Below are positions 36,950 through 45,281 of a stretch of DNA of 49,897 nt, one piece after another (position 1 is the stretch's first letter; each line of letters begins with the position of its first letter). The position numbers and the translations under genes are program-made. The DNA lies in the NCBI GenBank assembly GCA_018714695.1, contig DVNB01000029.1:1-49897 (forward strand), in the 5' to 3' direction. Below the pieces are notes generated by a model. That model made no database searches. It worked only from the letters and a program-made list of their open reading frames with translations, and was not told the origin of the DNA. The DNA is from Candidatus Ornithomonoglobus merdipullorum. GTDB taxonomy: Bacteria > Bacillota > Clostridia > UBA1381.

Positions 36950-39784
36950 ATGGAAAAAGATGATAATGTAGACAAAAACATATCGGACATCAAGGAAAAA
37001 ATAATGTATGCAAGCCCCTTGGAGGCATGCAGGCTCATGGATTCCGATATGAGGGGACTTTCCGGCGAAGAGGCTGCAAGGCGTCTTGAAAAGTACGGCA
37101 GGAATGAACTCGAGCAAAAGAAGCAGACAAGCATGGCAAAAAAGCTCATCGCAAACTTCACGAGCCTCATGGCACTGCTTTTGTGGGCAGGCGGCATAAT
37201 GGCGTTCGTTTCCGGAGCGCCGGAGCTAGGCATATCGATCTGCTGCGTCAACATCATAAACGGACTATTCTCGTTCGTGCAGGAGTTCAAGGCTGAAAAG
37301 GCCACATCGGCACTGCAGAAGATGCTGCCGTCTTACGCGCGCGTGGTACGTGACGGAAAAGAGGAGAAGATACTGGCGTCGGAGATCGTTCCGGGCGACA
37401 TCATGATCCTCGAAGAGGGCGACAAGATAAGCGCCGACGCGCGTATCCTGCGCAGCAGTGACTTCAAGGCGGATCAGTCCACATTGACCGGCGAGAGCAA
37501 TCCTATCCGAAAGACAGGCGACGCTCTTGCCAAAGAATGCAGCTATCTTGAAGCGGAGAACATGGTATTCTCCGGAACATCCGCAGCTGCCGGGACCTGC
37601 AGAACACTCGTTGTTTCTACGGGTATGGACAGCGAGTTCGGAAAGATCGCAAATCTTACTCAAAATACGGAAAAAAGCCTTTCTCCGCTGCAGAAGGAGC
37701 TCAACATCCTTACAAAGCAGATCGCGGTGATCGCATTCAGCATAGGTCTCGCATTCCTGCTCATAGCGGTATTCCTTGTAAAGGATCCGTGGATGGAATC
37801 GTTCCTGTTTGCACTCGGTATGGTCGTTGCGTTCATCCCCGAGGGACTTCTTCCCGCTGTGACGCTGTCATTGGCGCTTGCGGTGCAGAAGATGGCAAAG
37901 GAAAACGCCTTGGTCAAAAAGCTTTCCGCAGTTGAGACACTCGGCTGCACGAACGTGATATGCTCTGACAAGACTGGAACGCTCACACAAAACGAGATGA
38001 CCGTAAACCATATATGGACAATAAACGCGGAAATGACCGTAAGCGGCGAAGGATATGCGCCGCAGGGTGAAATACTCGACGGCAATACCGTTGTCACGGC
38101 ACAGAAGAGCAATGTTCTGAAGCTCCTGCTAACAGGCGCGGCGCTCTGTTCAAATGCGAAGCTGCTGCCGCCCGAGGAAGGCAAGGAACGCTATACCGTG
38201 CTTGGAGATCCTACCGAAGCGTGTCTAGGCGTAGCGGCTCAAAAGGCAAAAATAGATATGGATGCCATGAACACCGAATGTCCGCGTATCATGGAGCTGC
38301 CTTTTGATTCGCGCAGGAAGAGAATGACTACAATACATCAGCTTAGGGAACATTTCGAGGGCAGCAGCCGAATAGCATTCGTAAAGGGCTCGCCCAAGGA
38401 GGTAATGGAGCTTTGCAGCCGCTGCTATGCCGGCTCCGACTCTCGTGAAATGACCGAGGATGACCGCACAAAGATCATGGCGGCAAACGACAAATACGCC
38501 CGTGACGGTCTGAGGGTGCTTGCGATCGCATACCGTCCGCTCAGAAAGAGCGATGAGACTCTCCCTGCATCAATACGCGAATATACACCGGAAGTAGTGG
38601 AAAGAGATCTCACCTTCCTGGGACTCGTTGCGATGCAGGATCCGCCCAGAAGCGAGGTAAAGGATGCCGTAAAGCTCTGCCGCAGTGCGGGCATAAAGAT
38701 AATAATGATAACCGGCGACTACGGACTCACCGCCGAAAGTATTGCAAGAAAGATCGGCATAATAGAAAGTCCCGACGCGAGAGTCATATCAGGAAGCGAG
38801 CTTGCGGATATGGATGATGCCGCGCTCAAGGAGGCACTCAAGGGCGAGGTAGTATTCGCACGTATGGCCCCCGAGCAAAAATACAGGATAGTATGCGCAC
38901 TGCAGGAGATGGGCAATATCGTTGCCGTTACGGGTGACGGCGTAAATGACTCACCCGCGCTCAAAAAAGCCGATATAGGTATAGCGATGGGCATAACAGG
39001 AACTGATGTCGCTAAAGAAGCGGCGGATATGATACTCAGCGACGATAACTTTGCAACGATAGTCCGAGCCATAGAAGAAGGAAGAAGTGTATACAATAAT
39101 ATACGGAAATTCTTGAGATACATCTTCGACAGCAATACTCCGGAGGCTGCAGCTCCCACACTGTATCTGTTCTCGGGCGGACTTATACCGACTCCGCTCA
39201 CCATCATGCAGATACTTACGATAGATATAGGTACAGACATGGTACCCGCGCTGGGACTCGGCGCAGAGGCATCCGAAGAAAGCGTTATGCAGCGTCCGCC
39301 GCGATCGGTAAAGGAACGTCTGCTAAACAAGAATGTCATTCTTGTCGGATTTATCTGGTACGGTCTTTTAGGGACACTGTTCGCGACAGGCGGATACTTC
39401 CTCGCAAACCTCCTAAACGGCTGGCCGAATGTGCCGCTCGCCGCTGAAGGGACCGTCCAATACGCCGAGGCGACTACAATGATGCTTGCCGGCGTTGTTT
39501 TCTCACAGATGGGAATGGTCTTGAACAACAGAACAGATACCGAGTCTATATTCAAGCGCGGTATCTTCAGCAACAAGTATATAAACGCAGGATTTATAAT
39601 AGAGATACTCATACTTATAGCCATCATGTATACACCGTTTCTGAACGGAATATTCAACACGGCGCCGATCTCGCTGCCGGAATGGCTGTATCTTATATGT
39701 ATCCCGTTTATAGTGTTCGGCATTGAGGAGTTAAGAAAGCTGCTGCTTCGGAAAAGGAGAGCGGAAAGGAGCATGAAGAAATGA
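36950..39784 (+). CDS. Cation-translocating P-type ATPase, Na/K-ATPase-like (P2) subtype
   Basis: A 944-residue P2-type pump. The N-terminal cation ATPase domain (20-90) is followed by the actuator with TGES (180-183), M4 with PEGLLPAVTLSLAL, the phosphorylation motif CSDKTGTLTQN (D340), nucleotide-binding KGSPKE and the hinge TGDGVNDSPALKKADIGIAMG. M5-M6 are NTPEAAAPTLYLF and IDIGTDMVPALGLGAE. PEGLL and the NTPE/GTDMVPA motifs resemble Na,K-ATPase-like P2C pumps more than Ca pumps (PEGLPA) (inference). AGGAG lies eight bases before the chosen ATG. Its last four bases overlap the next gene (ATGA), so the RCK protein is translationally coupled. Confidence 0.88.
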   Translation: MEKDDNVDKNISDIKEKIMYASPLEACRLMDSDMRGLSGEEAARRLEKYGRNELEQKKQTSMAKKLIANFTSLMALLLWAGGIMAFVSGAPELGISICCVNIINGLFSFVQEFKAEKATSALQKMLPSYARVVRDGKEEKILASEIVPGDIMILEEGDKISADARILRSSDFKADQSTLTGESNPIRKTGDALAKECSYLEAENMVFSGTSAAAGTCRTLVVSTGMDSEFGKIANLTQNTEKSLSPLQKELNILTKQIAVIAFSIGLAFLLIAVFLVKDPWMESFLFALGMVVAFIPEGLLPAVTLSLALAVQKMAKENALVKKLSAVETLGCTNVICSDKTGTLTQNEMTVNHIWTINAEMTVSGEGYAPQGEILDGNTVVTAQKSNVLKLLLTGAALCSNAKLLPPEEGKERYTVLGDPTEACLGVAAQKAKIDMDAMNTECPRIMELPFDSRRKRMTTIHQLREHFEGSSRIAFVKGSPKEVMELCSRCYAGSDSREMTEDDRTKIMAANDKYARDGLRVLAIAYRPLRKSDETLPASIREYTPEVVERDLTFLGLVAMQDPPRSEVKDAVKLCRSAGIKIIMITGDYGLTAESIARKIGIIESPDARVISGSELADMDDAALKEALKGEVVFARMAPEQKYRIVCALQEMGNIVAVTGDGVNDSPALKKADIGIAMGITGTDVAKEAADMILSDDNFATIVRAIEEGRSVYNNIRKFLRYIFDSNTPEAAAPTLYLFSGGLIPTPLTIMQILTIDIGTDMVPALGLGAEASEESVMQRPPRSVKERLLNKNVILVGFIWYGLLGTLFATGGYFLANLLNGWPNVPLAAEGTVQYAEATTMMLAGVVFSQMGMVLNNRTDTESIFKRGIFSNKYINAGFIIEILILIAIMYTPFLNGIFNTAPISLPEWLYLICIPFIVFGIEELRKLLLRKRRAERSMKK

Positions 39785-40431
39785 AAGTATTGGTCATAGG
39801 CTGCGGCAAATTCGGCGTGAGAATGGCTGAAAATCTGACGCGGAAAAATCACGATGTTGTCGTTATAGACAACGACCCGGAATCGTTCCATGCGCTGAGC
39901 GAGGAGTTTACCGGCAGAACGATCTGCGGTGTAGGATATGACAGAGACGTCCTTGAAAATGCCGGGGTATCGTCCGCTGACGTTGTTATAAGCTGCGCAA
40001 GCAGCGATTCTATGAATGCGGTCGTTGCGAATATAGCCAAGAACGTATTCCATGTTCCCACGGTGATCGCGCGTATGTACGATCCGACAAGGGCAAGGAT
40101 GTTCGAATCGATGGGTATTTACACAGTATCCATAACGCGCCTCGGAACAGACAACGTTATGGAATTCCTTGAGGATAACAGGAGCTGGCGCGTCATACAC
40201 AAGTTCGGCAGTGAGGACGTTCAGCTCGTGAGAGTGCGCATAACCTTTGCAACGGAAGGCATGAAGCTTTCGGAGCTCACCGTCGAAGGCAGGATGACGC
40301 CCGTTGCCATAGAGCGTCAGGGACATTCAATGCTGCCGGATAAGAACATGATCTGCGAGTATAACGATATGCTGTATCTTGCAATAAGCAGAGATTATCT
40401 CTTGAAGGCAAGAGACATGCTTCAGCTGTAA
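39781..40431 (+). CDS. TrkA/KtrA-type RCK regulatory protein, first copy
   Basis: A 216-residue RCK subunit. The Rossmann RCK-N domain (1-125) has the nucleotide motif VLVIGCGKFGVRMAENL with acidic D at the second strand (VVVIDND), and the RCK-C (TrkA-C) domain (135-216) follows. Such proteins gate TrkH or KtrB potassium channels in response to ATP/ADP or c-di-AMP. Its start overlaps the ATPase stop codon. No TrkH or KtrB gene is in this window. Confidence 0.9.
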   Translation: MKVLVIGCGKFGVRMAENLTRKNHDVVVIDNDPESFHALSEEFTGRTICGVGYDRDVLENAGVSSADVVISCASSDSMNAVVANIAKNVFHVPTVIARMYDPTRARMFESMGIYTVSITRLGTDNVMEFLEDNRSWRVIHKFGSEDVQLVRVRITFATEGMKLSELTVEGRMTPVAIERQGHSMLPDKNMICEYNDMLYLAISRDYLLKARDMLQL

Positions 40432-40448
40432 GCGAAGGGAGGATCGTT

Positions 40449-41120
40449 ATGAAGATAATAATTGTCGGAGGCGGGCAGGTCGGAGGCTATATAGCCGATC
40501 TGCTCATAGAAAACGGAAACAATGTAGTTGTAATAGAGAACAAGGAAAAGGCGCTTGAGATGCTCAGAAAAAACGGGCTCGGAGAGGAACATATCCTTGT
40601 CGGTGACGGCACAGACGCGAAGATCCTCGAAAGCGCCGGAGTGCGGGGCTGCAATGCACTTGTCTGTGCTACTGGCGCGGACGAGACGAATCTCACAGCC
40701 GCTATGATGGCAAAATTCGAATACGATGTTCCGCAGGTCGTAGCAAGGGTAAACAACCCGAAAAATGAATGGCTGTTCAATTCCGGAATGGGAGTGGACG
40801 TGCGTGTAAATCAGGCGGATCTCATAGGGCACATGATAGCTGACGAGATGAACTATCACTCGATAATGACGCTTATGCGTCTTTCAAAGGGCGAATATTC
40901 GATAGTTCGCGTACACGTTGACTACCGCTCACCGAACGTGGATAAGTCGGTAGCCGAAATAAAGCTGCCCGCGCAGGCGCTCCTGATCGCGGTATACGAG
41001 GGAGATACTCTTATAATACCGCACGGTGAAACCGTGATCCGGGCGGGACAATATATCCTCGCATTTGCAGACGAATCCGCGATGCGCGAGCTGAACAGGA
41101 TATTCGGCGCCGGGGATTGA
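40449..41120 (+). CDS. TrkA/KtrA-type RCK regulatory protein, second copy
   Basis: A 223-residue RCK protein, second in the pair. Motifs: IIVGGGQVGGYIADLL and VVVIENK for dinucleotide binding, then RCK-C from about 135. The glycine motif and the C-terminal end (QYILAFADESAMRELN) differ clearly from the first copy, so these are diverged paralogues, not a recent duplication. AGGGAGGATCG precedes its ATG, 17 bases after the first copy ends. Two RCK proteins in tandem may form a hetero-oligomer. Partner channel unknown. Confidence 0.9.
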   Translation: MKIIIVGGGQVGGYIADLLIENGNNVVVIENKEKALEMLRKNGLGEEHILVGDGTDAKILESAGVRGCNALVCATGADETNLTAAMMAKFEYDVPQVVARVNNPKNEWLFNSGMGVDVRVNQADLIGHMIADEMNYHSIMTLMRLSKGEYSIVRVHVDYRSPNVDKSVAEIKLPAQALLIAVYEGDTLIIPHGETVIRAGQYILAFADESAMRELNRIFGAGD

Positions 41121-41142
41121 CTATATAAGAAATAATATTTAT

Positions 41143-41181
41143 AAAAGCCGCTCTGCTGTCAATACAGGAGCGGCTTTTTTG
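41143..41181. terminator. Bidirectional terminator after the TrkA pair
   Basis: AGCCGCTC with CTG pairs with CAG and GAGCGGCT, flanked by A4 and T6. It also ends the convergent CuAO-N gene. Confidence 0.88.
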
Positions 41182-41190
41182 CAGCTTGCT

Positions 41191-41973
41191 TTATTGATTC
41201 TGTTCTTCCTCCGCCAGAGCCTCATTCTCTTCAGCCGAAAGTTCTTCTTCCACATTAAGGTCAAAATCATACCCCGCATCCGGATCGTAATCTCCAAGAT
41301 AAGGATTCATTGTTGCAGTCGGTGTCTCCGTGGGAGCCGTTGTCGGCGGAGGCGGGGTGGCAACTCCGTTTGTTATCGGCAGATCAGCCGATGGGGACGA
41401 AGTCGGCTCAGGTGACGGACTCGGTGTCGGCGACGGGCTGGGCGAAGGCGACGTGGTCGGCGCCGACGTCGGAACAGTCTCAACTTGTGTCGTATTTGTG
41501 ATCGTTATCGTCTGCGTTGACGCTTCCCACTCGACTTCAAACCTGAAGCTCTCAGATATGAAACGTATGGGCAGCATCGTCCTGTCGTTTATTATGACCG
41601 GAGCCGTATCAAGAGTTTGCGGTGTTCCGTTTAAGTATGCAGTAACGTTGTCTATCGTAAGCTCTATCACATCACTGCCGTATGTAAGAGTTGCGGTCCT
41701 CGTATCTCCGTTCCATTCTATCGTTCCTCCGAGCGCTTCAATTACGGCTCTTACGGGAAGCAGTGTCCTGTCATTTTCAATAACAGGCACCGAGCCCGCG
41801 CCGGGATTGATCTCGCGCACACTGCCGTTTACAGTCATTTCAGGATTTCCTATCTGCATCGTAATAACAATATCATTTGTCGATGATGTATCTGTATCGT
41901 CTGCCGCAAACACGCTTACAGCCGTTCCCGCGGCAAGCGAATAAACAATTAAAAGTAACATCAATTTCTTCAT
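41191..41973 (-). CDS. Secreted copper-amine-oxidase-N-domain protein with Pro/Ser/Thr linker
   Basis: A 260-residue exported protein. A signal peptide (MKKLMLLLIVYSLAAGTAVS) is followed by a CuAO-N-like domain at about 40-160 with the paired hallmark DRTLLPVRAVIEALGGTIEW and DRTMLPIRFISESFRFEVEW. A Thr/Ser/Pro linker follows (TSPSPSPSPTPSPSP, 172-215), then an acidic tail with DYDPDAGYDFDLNVEEE. There is no LPxTG or transmembrane anchor, so it is probably released or wall-bound by charge. Catalytic amine-oxidase parts are absent. AGGAGG precedes the chosen ATG; the ORF extends 20 codons upstream without a site. A MerR-type promoter lies upstream. Confidence 0.8.
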   Translation of the reverse strand: MKKLMLLLIVYSLAAGTAVSVFAADDTDTSSTNDIVITMQIGNPEMTVNGSVREINPGAGSVPVIENDRTLLPVRAVIEALGGTIEWNGDTRTATLTYGSDVIELTIDNVTAYLNGTPQTLDTAPVIINDRTMLPIRFISESFRFEVEWEASTQTITITNTTQVETVPTSAPTTSPSPSPSPTPSPSPEPTSSPSADLPITNGVATPPPPTTAPTETPTATMNPYLGDYDPDAGYDFDLNVEEELSAEENEALAEEEQNQ

Positions 41974-42012
41974 GGTTAAGCCTCCTGCCTTTTTCGATAT
42001 GTATTCTTTTTT

Positions 42013-42043
42013 ATTATATAAGTTAAAGCACACTTAAAGTCAA
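42013..42043 (-). promoter_or_regulatory. MerR-type elongated promoter of the CuAO-N gene, 19-bp spacer
   Basis: On the minus strand TTGACT and TATAAT are separated by 19 bases. The core TTGACTTTAAGTGTGCTTTA differs at only two of 20 bases from the promoter at 32988-33018 (TTGACTTAAAGTGTACTTTA). The dyad is imperfect (5 of 7 pairs). The same MerR protein may control both. Confidence 0.75.
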
Positions 42044-42131
42044 GTGTTTCCGAAGAAAGTTTACATTACTTTTACAATCCCGAAAAATCGACAGATCATG
42101 TATTTGTGTTAAACATATATGTCATGAACAC

Positions 42132-42160
42132 TTGAAATAATCGGTCAAGTATGCTAAAAT
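42132..42160 (+). promoter_or_regulatory. Promoter of queA
   Basis: TTGAAA and TAAAAT are separated by 17 bases, about 85 bases before queA. I see no preQ1 riboswitch consensus in the leader. Confidence 0.65.
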
Positions 42161-42243
42161 AGTATGAGACCGAAAAAGACTGTTTAATTTTCGGGAGCCG
42201 TTTTTTAATTCGGATATCCCGTATACAAAGGAGATAATTTTTG

Positions 42244-43269
42244 ATGAAGACATCAGATTTTTACTATGATCTGCCGGAGGAGCTCATCGCGCAGGAGCCG
42301 CTGAAAAAACGTGACGAGTCGCGGCTTATGGTACTGGATAAAGTGAGCGGCGAAATAGATCACAAGCATTTTTACGATATAGTCGATATGATCGAGCCGG
42401 GTGACGCGCTTATATTAAACGATACCCGCGTGCTTCCGGCGCGTCTTTACGGAGTTAAGGAAGATACGGGCGGCGCAATAGAGTTTTTGCTTCTAAATAA
42501 GCACTCGCTTGACACCTGGGAGGTCATACTCCGTCCCGGGCGGCGCGCAAAGCCGGGAGCAAGATTTGTTTTCGGCAACGGAGAACTGAAGGCTGAGATA
42601 TTGGAGGTAATGGACGGCGGGAACAGGCTGGTCAGATTCGAATACGAAGGACTTTTCGAGAACGTTCTTGACAAGCTCGGAGAAATGCCGCTGCCGCCGT
42701 ATATAACGAAAAAGCTCGAGGACAAGGAACGGTATCAGACAGTGTACGCAAAGCATACGGGCAGCGCGGCAGCACCCACTGCAGGGTTGCATTTCACTCC
42801 TGAGCTGCTTGAAAGGATAAAGGCAAAGGGCGTCAATATCGGCTATGTAACGCTTCATGTAGGACTTGGCACGTTCAGACCCGTAAAAGCGGATGAAATA
42901 ACCGATCATAAGATGCACTCTGAATATTACGTTCTGCCTCCGGAGACAGCGGAGCTCATAAATAAGACAAAAGCGGAGGGAAAGCGTGTTATATCCGTAG
43001 GCACTACCGCTACACGCACGCTCGAAACTGCAGGTATGAACGGACTGCCGCTGAAGCCGTCATCCGGATGGACAGATATATTCATATATCCGGGCAAGGA
43101 ATTCCATGTGATAGACGCGCTTATAACCAATTTCCACCTGCCCGAATCGACACTTATAATGCTCGTTTCGGCGCTTGCAGGGCGCGAAAATGTTCTTCAC
43201 GCATACGAGATCGCCGTAAAGGAACGCTATCGTTTCTTCTCCTTCGGTGATGCAATGTTCATAAAATAG
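42244..43269 (+). CDS. queA: S-adenosylmethionine:tRNA ribosyltransferase-isomerase
   Basis: Transfers and isomerises the ribose of SAM onto 7-aminomethyl-7-deazaguanine in tRNA, giving epoxyqueuosine. The 341-residue protein has the conserved [14 protein letters not shown] start, [28 protein letters not shown] and TATRTLET motifs, and [12 protein letters not shown] near the end. AAAGGAG precedes the ATG by about ten bases; a TTG one codon upstream is less likely. queA and tgt normally sit side by side, but here a toxin-antitoxin pair separates them. Confidence 0.96.
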   Translation: MKTSDFYYDLPEELIAQEPLKKRDESRLMVLDKVSGEIDHKHFYDIVDMIEPGDALILNDTRVLPARLYGVKEDTGGAIEFLLLNKHSLDTWEVILRPGRRAKPGARFVFGNGELKAEILEVMDGGNRLVRFEYEGLFENVLDKLGEMPLPPYITKKLEDKERYQTVYAKHTGSAAAPTAGLHFTPELLERIKAKGVNIGYVTLHVGLGTFRPVKADEITDHKMHSEYYVLPPETAELINKTKAEGKRVISVGTTATRTLETAGMNGLPLKPSSGWTDIFIYPGKEFHVIDALITNFHLPESTLIMLVSALAGRENVLHAYEIAVKERYRFFSFGDAMFIK

Positions 43270-43276
43270 AAATCGG

Positions 43277-43311
43277 CAAAGCCTGTGTCCCAGTCCCGTG
43301 CACAGGCTTTG
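43277..43311 (+). terminator. Terminator-like hairpin after queA
   Basis: A perfect 11-bp stem CAAAGCCTGTG/CACAGGCTTTG has only TTCATCTCG downstream, so the T-tract is weak. It lies where queA transcription would end before the toxin-antitoxin pair. Confidence 0.55.
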
Positions 43312-43359
43312 TTCATCTCGATTGAATAGTCCCATATGTTATATATTATATATTTTATA

Positions 43360-43389
43360 TTGACAAATACATATAATATATTATATAAT
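43360..43389 (+). promoter_or_regulatory. Promoter/operator of the DinJ-YafQ module
   Basis: TTGACA and TATAAT are separated by 18 bases. The spacer and -10 contain a perfect 16-bp palindrome ATATAATATATTATAT, a likely antitoxin-toxin operator. The region is very AT-rich compared with queA and tgt. Confidence 0.7.
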
Positions 43390-43435
43390 AGTGATGTAAG
43401 TCATAATATGTTTTGTGTCAAAGGAGTGATCACGT

Positions 43436-43717
43436 ATGGCAAAAGTAGCTACAAGCATTACTATAGATTCAGAAACAAAAGCGCAGGCACAGGAATTGCT
43501 GTCTGATCTCGGGCTCGACTTGTCGACAGCTGTAAATATTTTTTTAAGACAAGCAATACGAGAAAACGCTATTCCATTCAGCATTTCAAGAGATGTTCCG
43601 AATGCGGATACTATCGCAGCCATTGAAGAACTTGATGAAATGAAAAAGCATCCTGAAAACTACAAAAGTTACGGTAATGTTAAGGAAATGATGGAGGACA
43701 TTTTAAAAGATGTATGA
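43436..43717 (+). CDS. RelB/DinJ-family antitoxin
   Basis: A 93-residue antitoxin. The N-terminal ribbon-helix-helix domain (ATSITIDSETKAQAQELLSD, then LDLSTAVNIFLRQAI) binds the operator. The C-terminal half (IAAIEELDEMKKHPENYKSY) is the toxin-neutralising part. AAAGGAGTG precedes the ATG. It overlaps the YafQ gene by eight bases. The pair is AT-rich and its own promoter is present, so it looks like an inserted module. Confidence 0.9.
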   Translation: MAKVATSITIDSETKAQAQELLSDLGLDLSTAVNIFLRQAIRENAIPFSISRDVPNADTIAAIEELDEMKKHPENYKSYGNVKEMMEDILKDV

Positions 43718-43982
43718 AATAAAACCATCGAACCGATTTAAAAGAGACTTACGTTTAGCAAAAAAGCGCGGATATGACCTTAGACTGATTGAAGCTGTTA
43801 TAGAAGACCTTGCTCTCGGAAAAATATTGGACGAAAAATATCGAGACCATGTACTTTCAGGTAATTACCAAGGATTACGTGAGTGCCATATTACACCCGA
43901 TTGGCTTTTGATATATAAAATCGAAGATAATGAGCTTATATTGTACTTGTCAAGAACCGGCACTCACAGTGATCTATTTTAA
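43710..43982 (+). CDS. YafQ-family toxin (RelE superfamily)
   Basis: A 90-residue mRNA interferase. The YafQ pattern is seen in RFKRDLRLAKKRGYD, then YRDHVLSGNYQGLRECHI and PDWLLIYKIEDNELILYLSRTGTHSDLF. The His residues (DH, CH, GTH) correspond to catalytic positions in YafQ. It starts inside the last codons of the antitoxin. Its stop lies 36 bases before tgt. Confidence 0.92.
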   Translation: MYEIKPSNRFKRDLRLAKKRGYDLRLIEAVIEDLALGKILDEKYRDHVLSGNYQGLRECHITPDWLLIYKIEDNELILYLSRTGTHSDLF

Positions 43983-44018
43983 TGAGTCTTGAGAAATCTT
44001 AAAATCGGAGGAAATTGA

Positions 44019-45149
44019 ATGTTTAAAATCTTGCATACAAACGGCAAAGCACGCCGCGGTGAGTTCAAGACGGTGCACGGAGTAGTCCAGACACCGGTAT
44101 TCCAGAATGTCGGAACGATAGCCGCTATAAAGGGCGCGGTATCCACTATGGACTTAAAGGAGATAGGCTGCCAGATAGAGCTGTCAAACACATATCACCT
44201 GCATCTGCGCCCCGGAGACGATATAGTGTATAAGATGGGCGGGCTCCACAAATTCATGAACTGGGACAGACCTATCCTCACCGACAGCGGAGGGTTCCAG
44301 GTGTTCTCGCTTGCGGGCCTCAGAAAGATAACCGAGGAGGGCGTGAGCTTCAGCTCGCACATAGACGGAAGGAAGATCTTCATGGGGCCGGAGGAGAGCA
44401 TGCAGATACAGTCGAACCTCGCGTCAACTATCGCGATGGCATTTGACGAATGCATAGAAAATCCCGCTCCCAGAGAATACGTGAAAAACTCGATAGACAG
44501 AACATACCGCTGGCTCGAACGCTGCAAGGCGGAAATGTCAAGGCTGAACAGTCTCGACAGAACGATAAACAAGCAGCAGATGCTTTTCGGCATAAACCAG
44601 GGCGGAACATATGACGATCTTCGCATTGAGCATATGGACCGTATCGCAAAGCTTGATCTTGACGGCTATGCCATAGGCGGACTTGCAGTCGGCGAGAGCC
44701 ATGAAGAGATGTATCATATCCTTGATGTTGTTGTTCCTCACGCGCCTGAGGACAAGCCAAGATACCTTATGGGCGTCGGAACACCATCGAATATAATAGA
44801 GGCGGTAGCGCGCGGCGTTGACTTTTTTGACTGCGTTATAGCTTCAAGAAACGCGCGCCACGCGTTCATATTCACAAAAAACGGCACGATGAATCTTCTA
44901 AATCAGAAATACGAGACAGATCTGGAGCCGATAGATCCGACCTGCGGCTGCCCGGCATGCCGCCATTATTCCCGCGCATACATCCGCCATTTGTTCAAAG
45001 CAAAGGAGATGCTCGGGATGCGCCTTTGTGTACTGCATAACCTCTATTTCTATAATCATCTTATGGAGGAGATACGAAACGCGATCGAAGAGGATCGTTT
45101 TGAGCAGTTCCGTGAAGAAAACGTTGAAAAGCTGGCAAAAAGGATATAA
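44019..45149 (+). CDS. tgt: Queuine/preQ1 tRNA-guanine transglycosylase
   Basis: Exchanges guanine 34 for preQ1 in tRNAs with GUN anticodons. The 376-residue TIM barrel has the catalytic LTDSGGFQVFSL (D89), the second Asp in FFDCVIASRNAR, and the zinc site CGCPACRHY ... LHN. The loop after FDCV is IASR and not the more usual LPTR, a variation I recall in clostridial Tgt. CGGAGG is eight bases before the ATG. It follows the YafQ gene by 36 bases, so part of its transcription may come from the TA promoter. Confidence 0.96.
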   Translation: MFKILHTNGKARRGEFKTVHGVVQTPVFQNVGTIAAIKGAVSTMDLKEIGCQIELSNTYHLHLRPGDDIVYKMGGLHKFMNWDRPILTDSGGFQVFSLAGLRKITEEGVSFSSHIDGRKIFMGPEESMQIQSNLASTIAMAFDECIENPAPREYVKNSIDRTYRWLERCKAEMSRLNSLDRTINKQQMLFGINQGGTYDDLRIEHMDRIAKLDLDGYAIGGLAVGESHEEMYHILDVVVPHAPEDKPRYLMGVGTPSNIIEAVARGVDFFDCVIASRNARHAFIFTKNGTMNLLNQKYETDLEPIDPTCGCPACRHYSRAYIRHLFKAKEMLGMRLCVLHNLYFYNHLMEEIRNAIEEDRFEQFREENVEKLAKRI

Positions 45150-45176
45150 TACTACACGAATGATATCGTGTAATTA

Positions 45177-45201
45177 ATGCCGAGATGAATTCGGCGTTTT
45201 A
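45177..45201 (+). terminator. Terminator after tgt
   Basis: GCCGA/TCGGC with loop GATGAAT is followed by GTTTT. A second small hairpin (ACACGA/TCGTGT) sits 24 bases upstream. Confidence 0.65.
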
Positions 45202-45237
45202 AAAGGCTAGTCATAAATGATAAAAATCACTCAAATA

Positions 45238-45281
45238 GAAAACCAGAGTATGCCGAACACCATGGCATACTCTGGTCTTTT
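45238..45281. terminator. Bidirectional terminator next to the M13 peptidase stop codon
   Basis: A 13-bp perfect stem ACCAGAGTATGCC/GGCATACTCTGGT is followed by CTTTT on the plus strand and by TTTTC on the minus strand. On the minus strand it ends the four-gene ABC/M13 unit. Confidence 0.85.

Noticed and set aside
38719-40326. A 535-residue minus-strand open frame
   Set aside because: It lies antisense to the ATPase and TrkA genes, whose motifs are all intact. It has low complexity and no domain or ribosome binding site.
42161-42243. preQ1 riboswitch before queA
   Set aside because: The leader has a GGGAGCCG and T-rich segment, but no preQ1-I consensus (the A-rich tail with a short CTA hairpin) could be matched.
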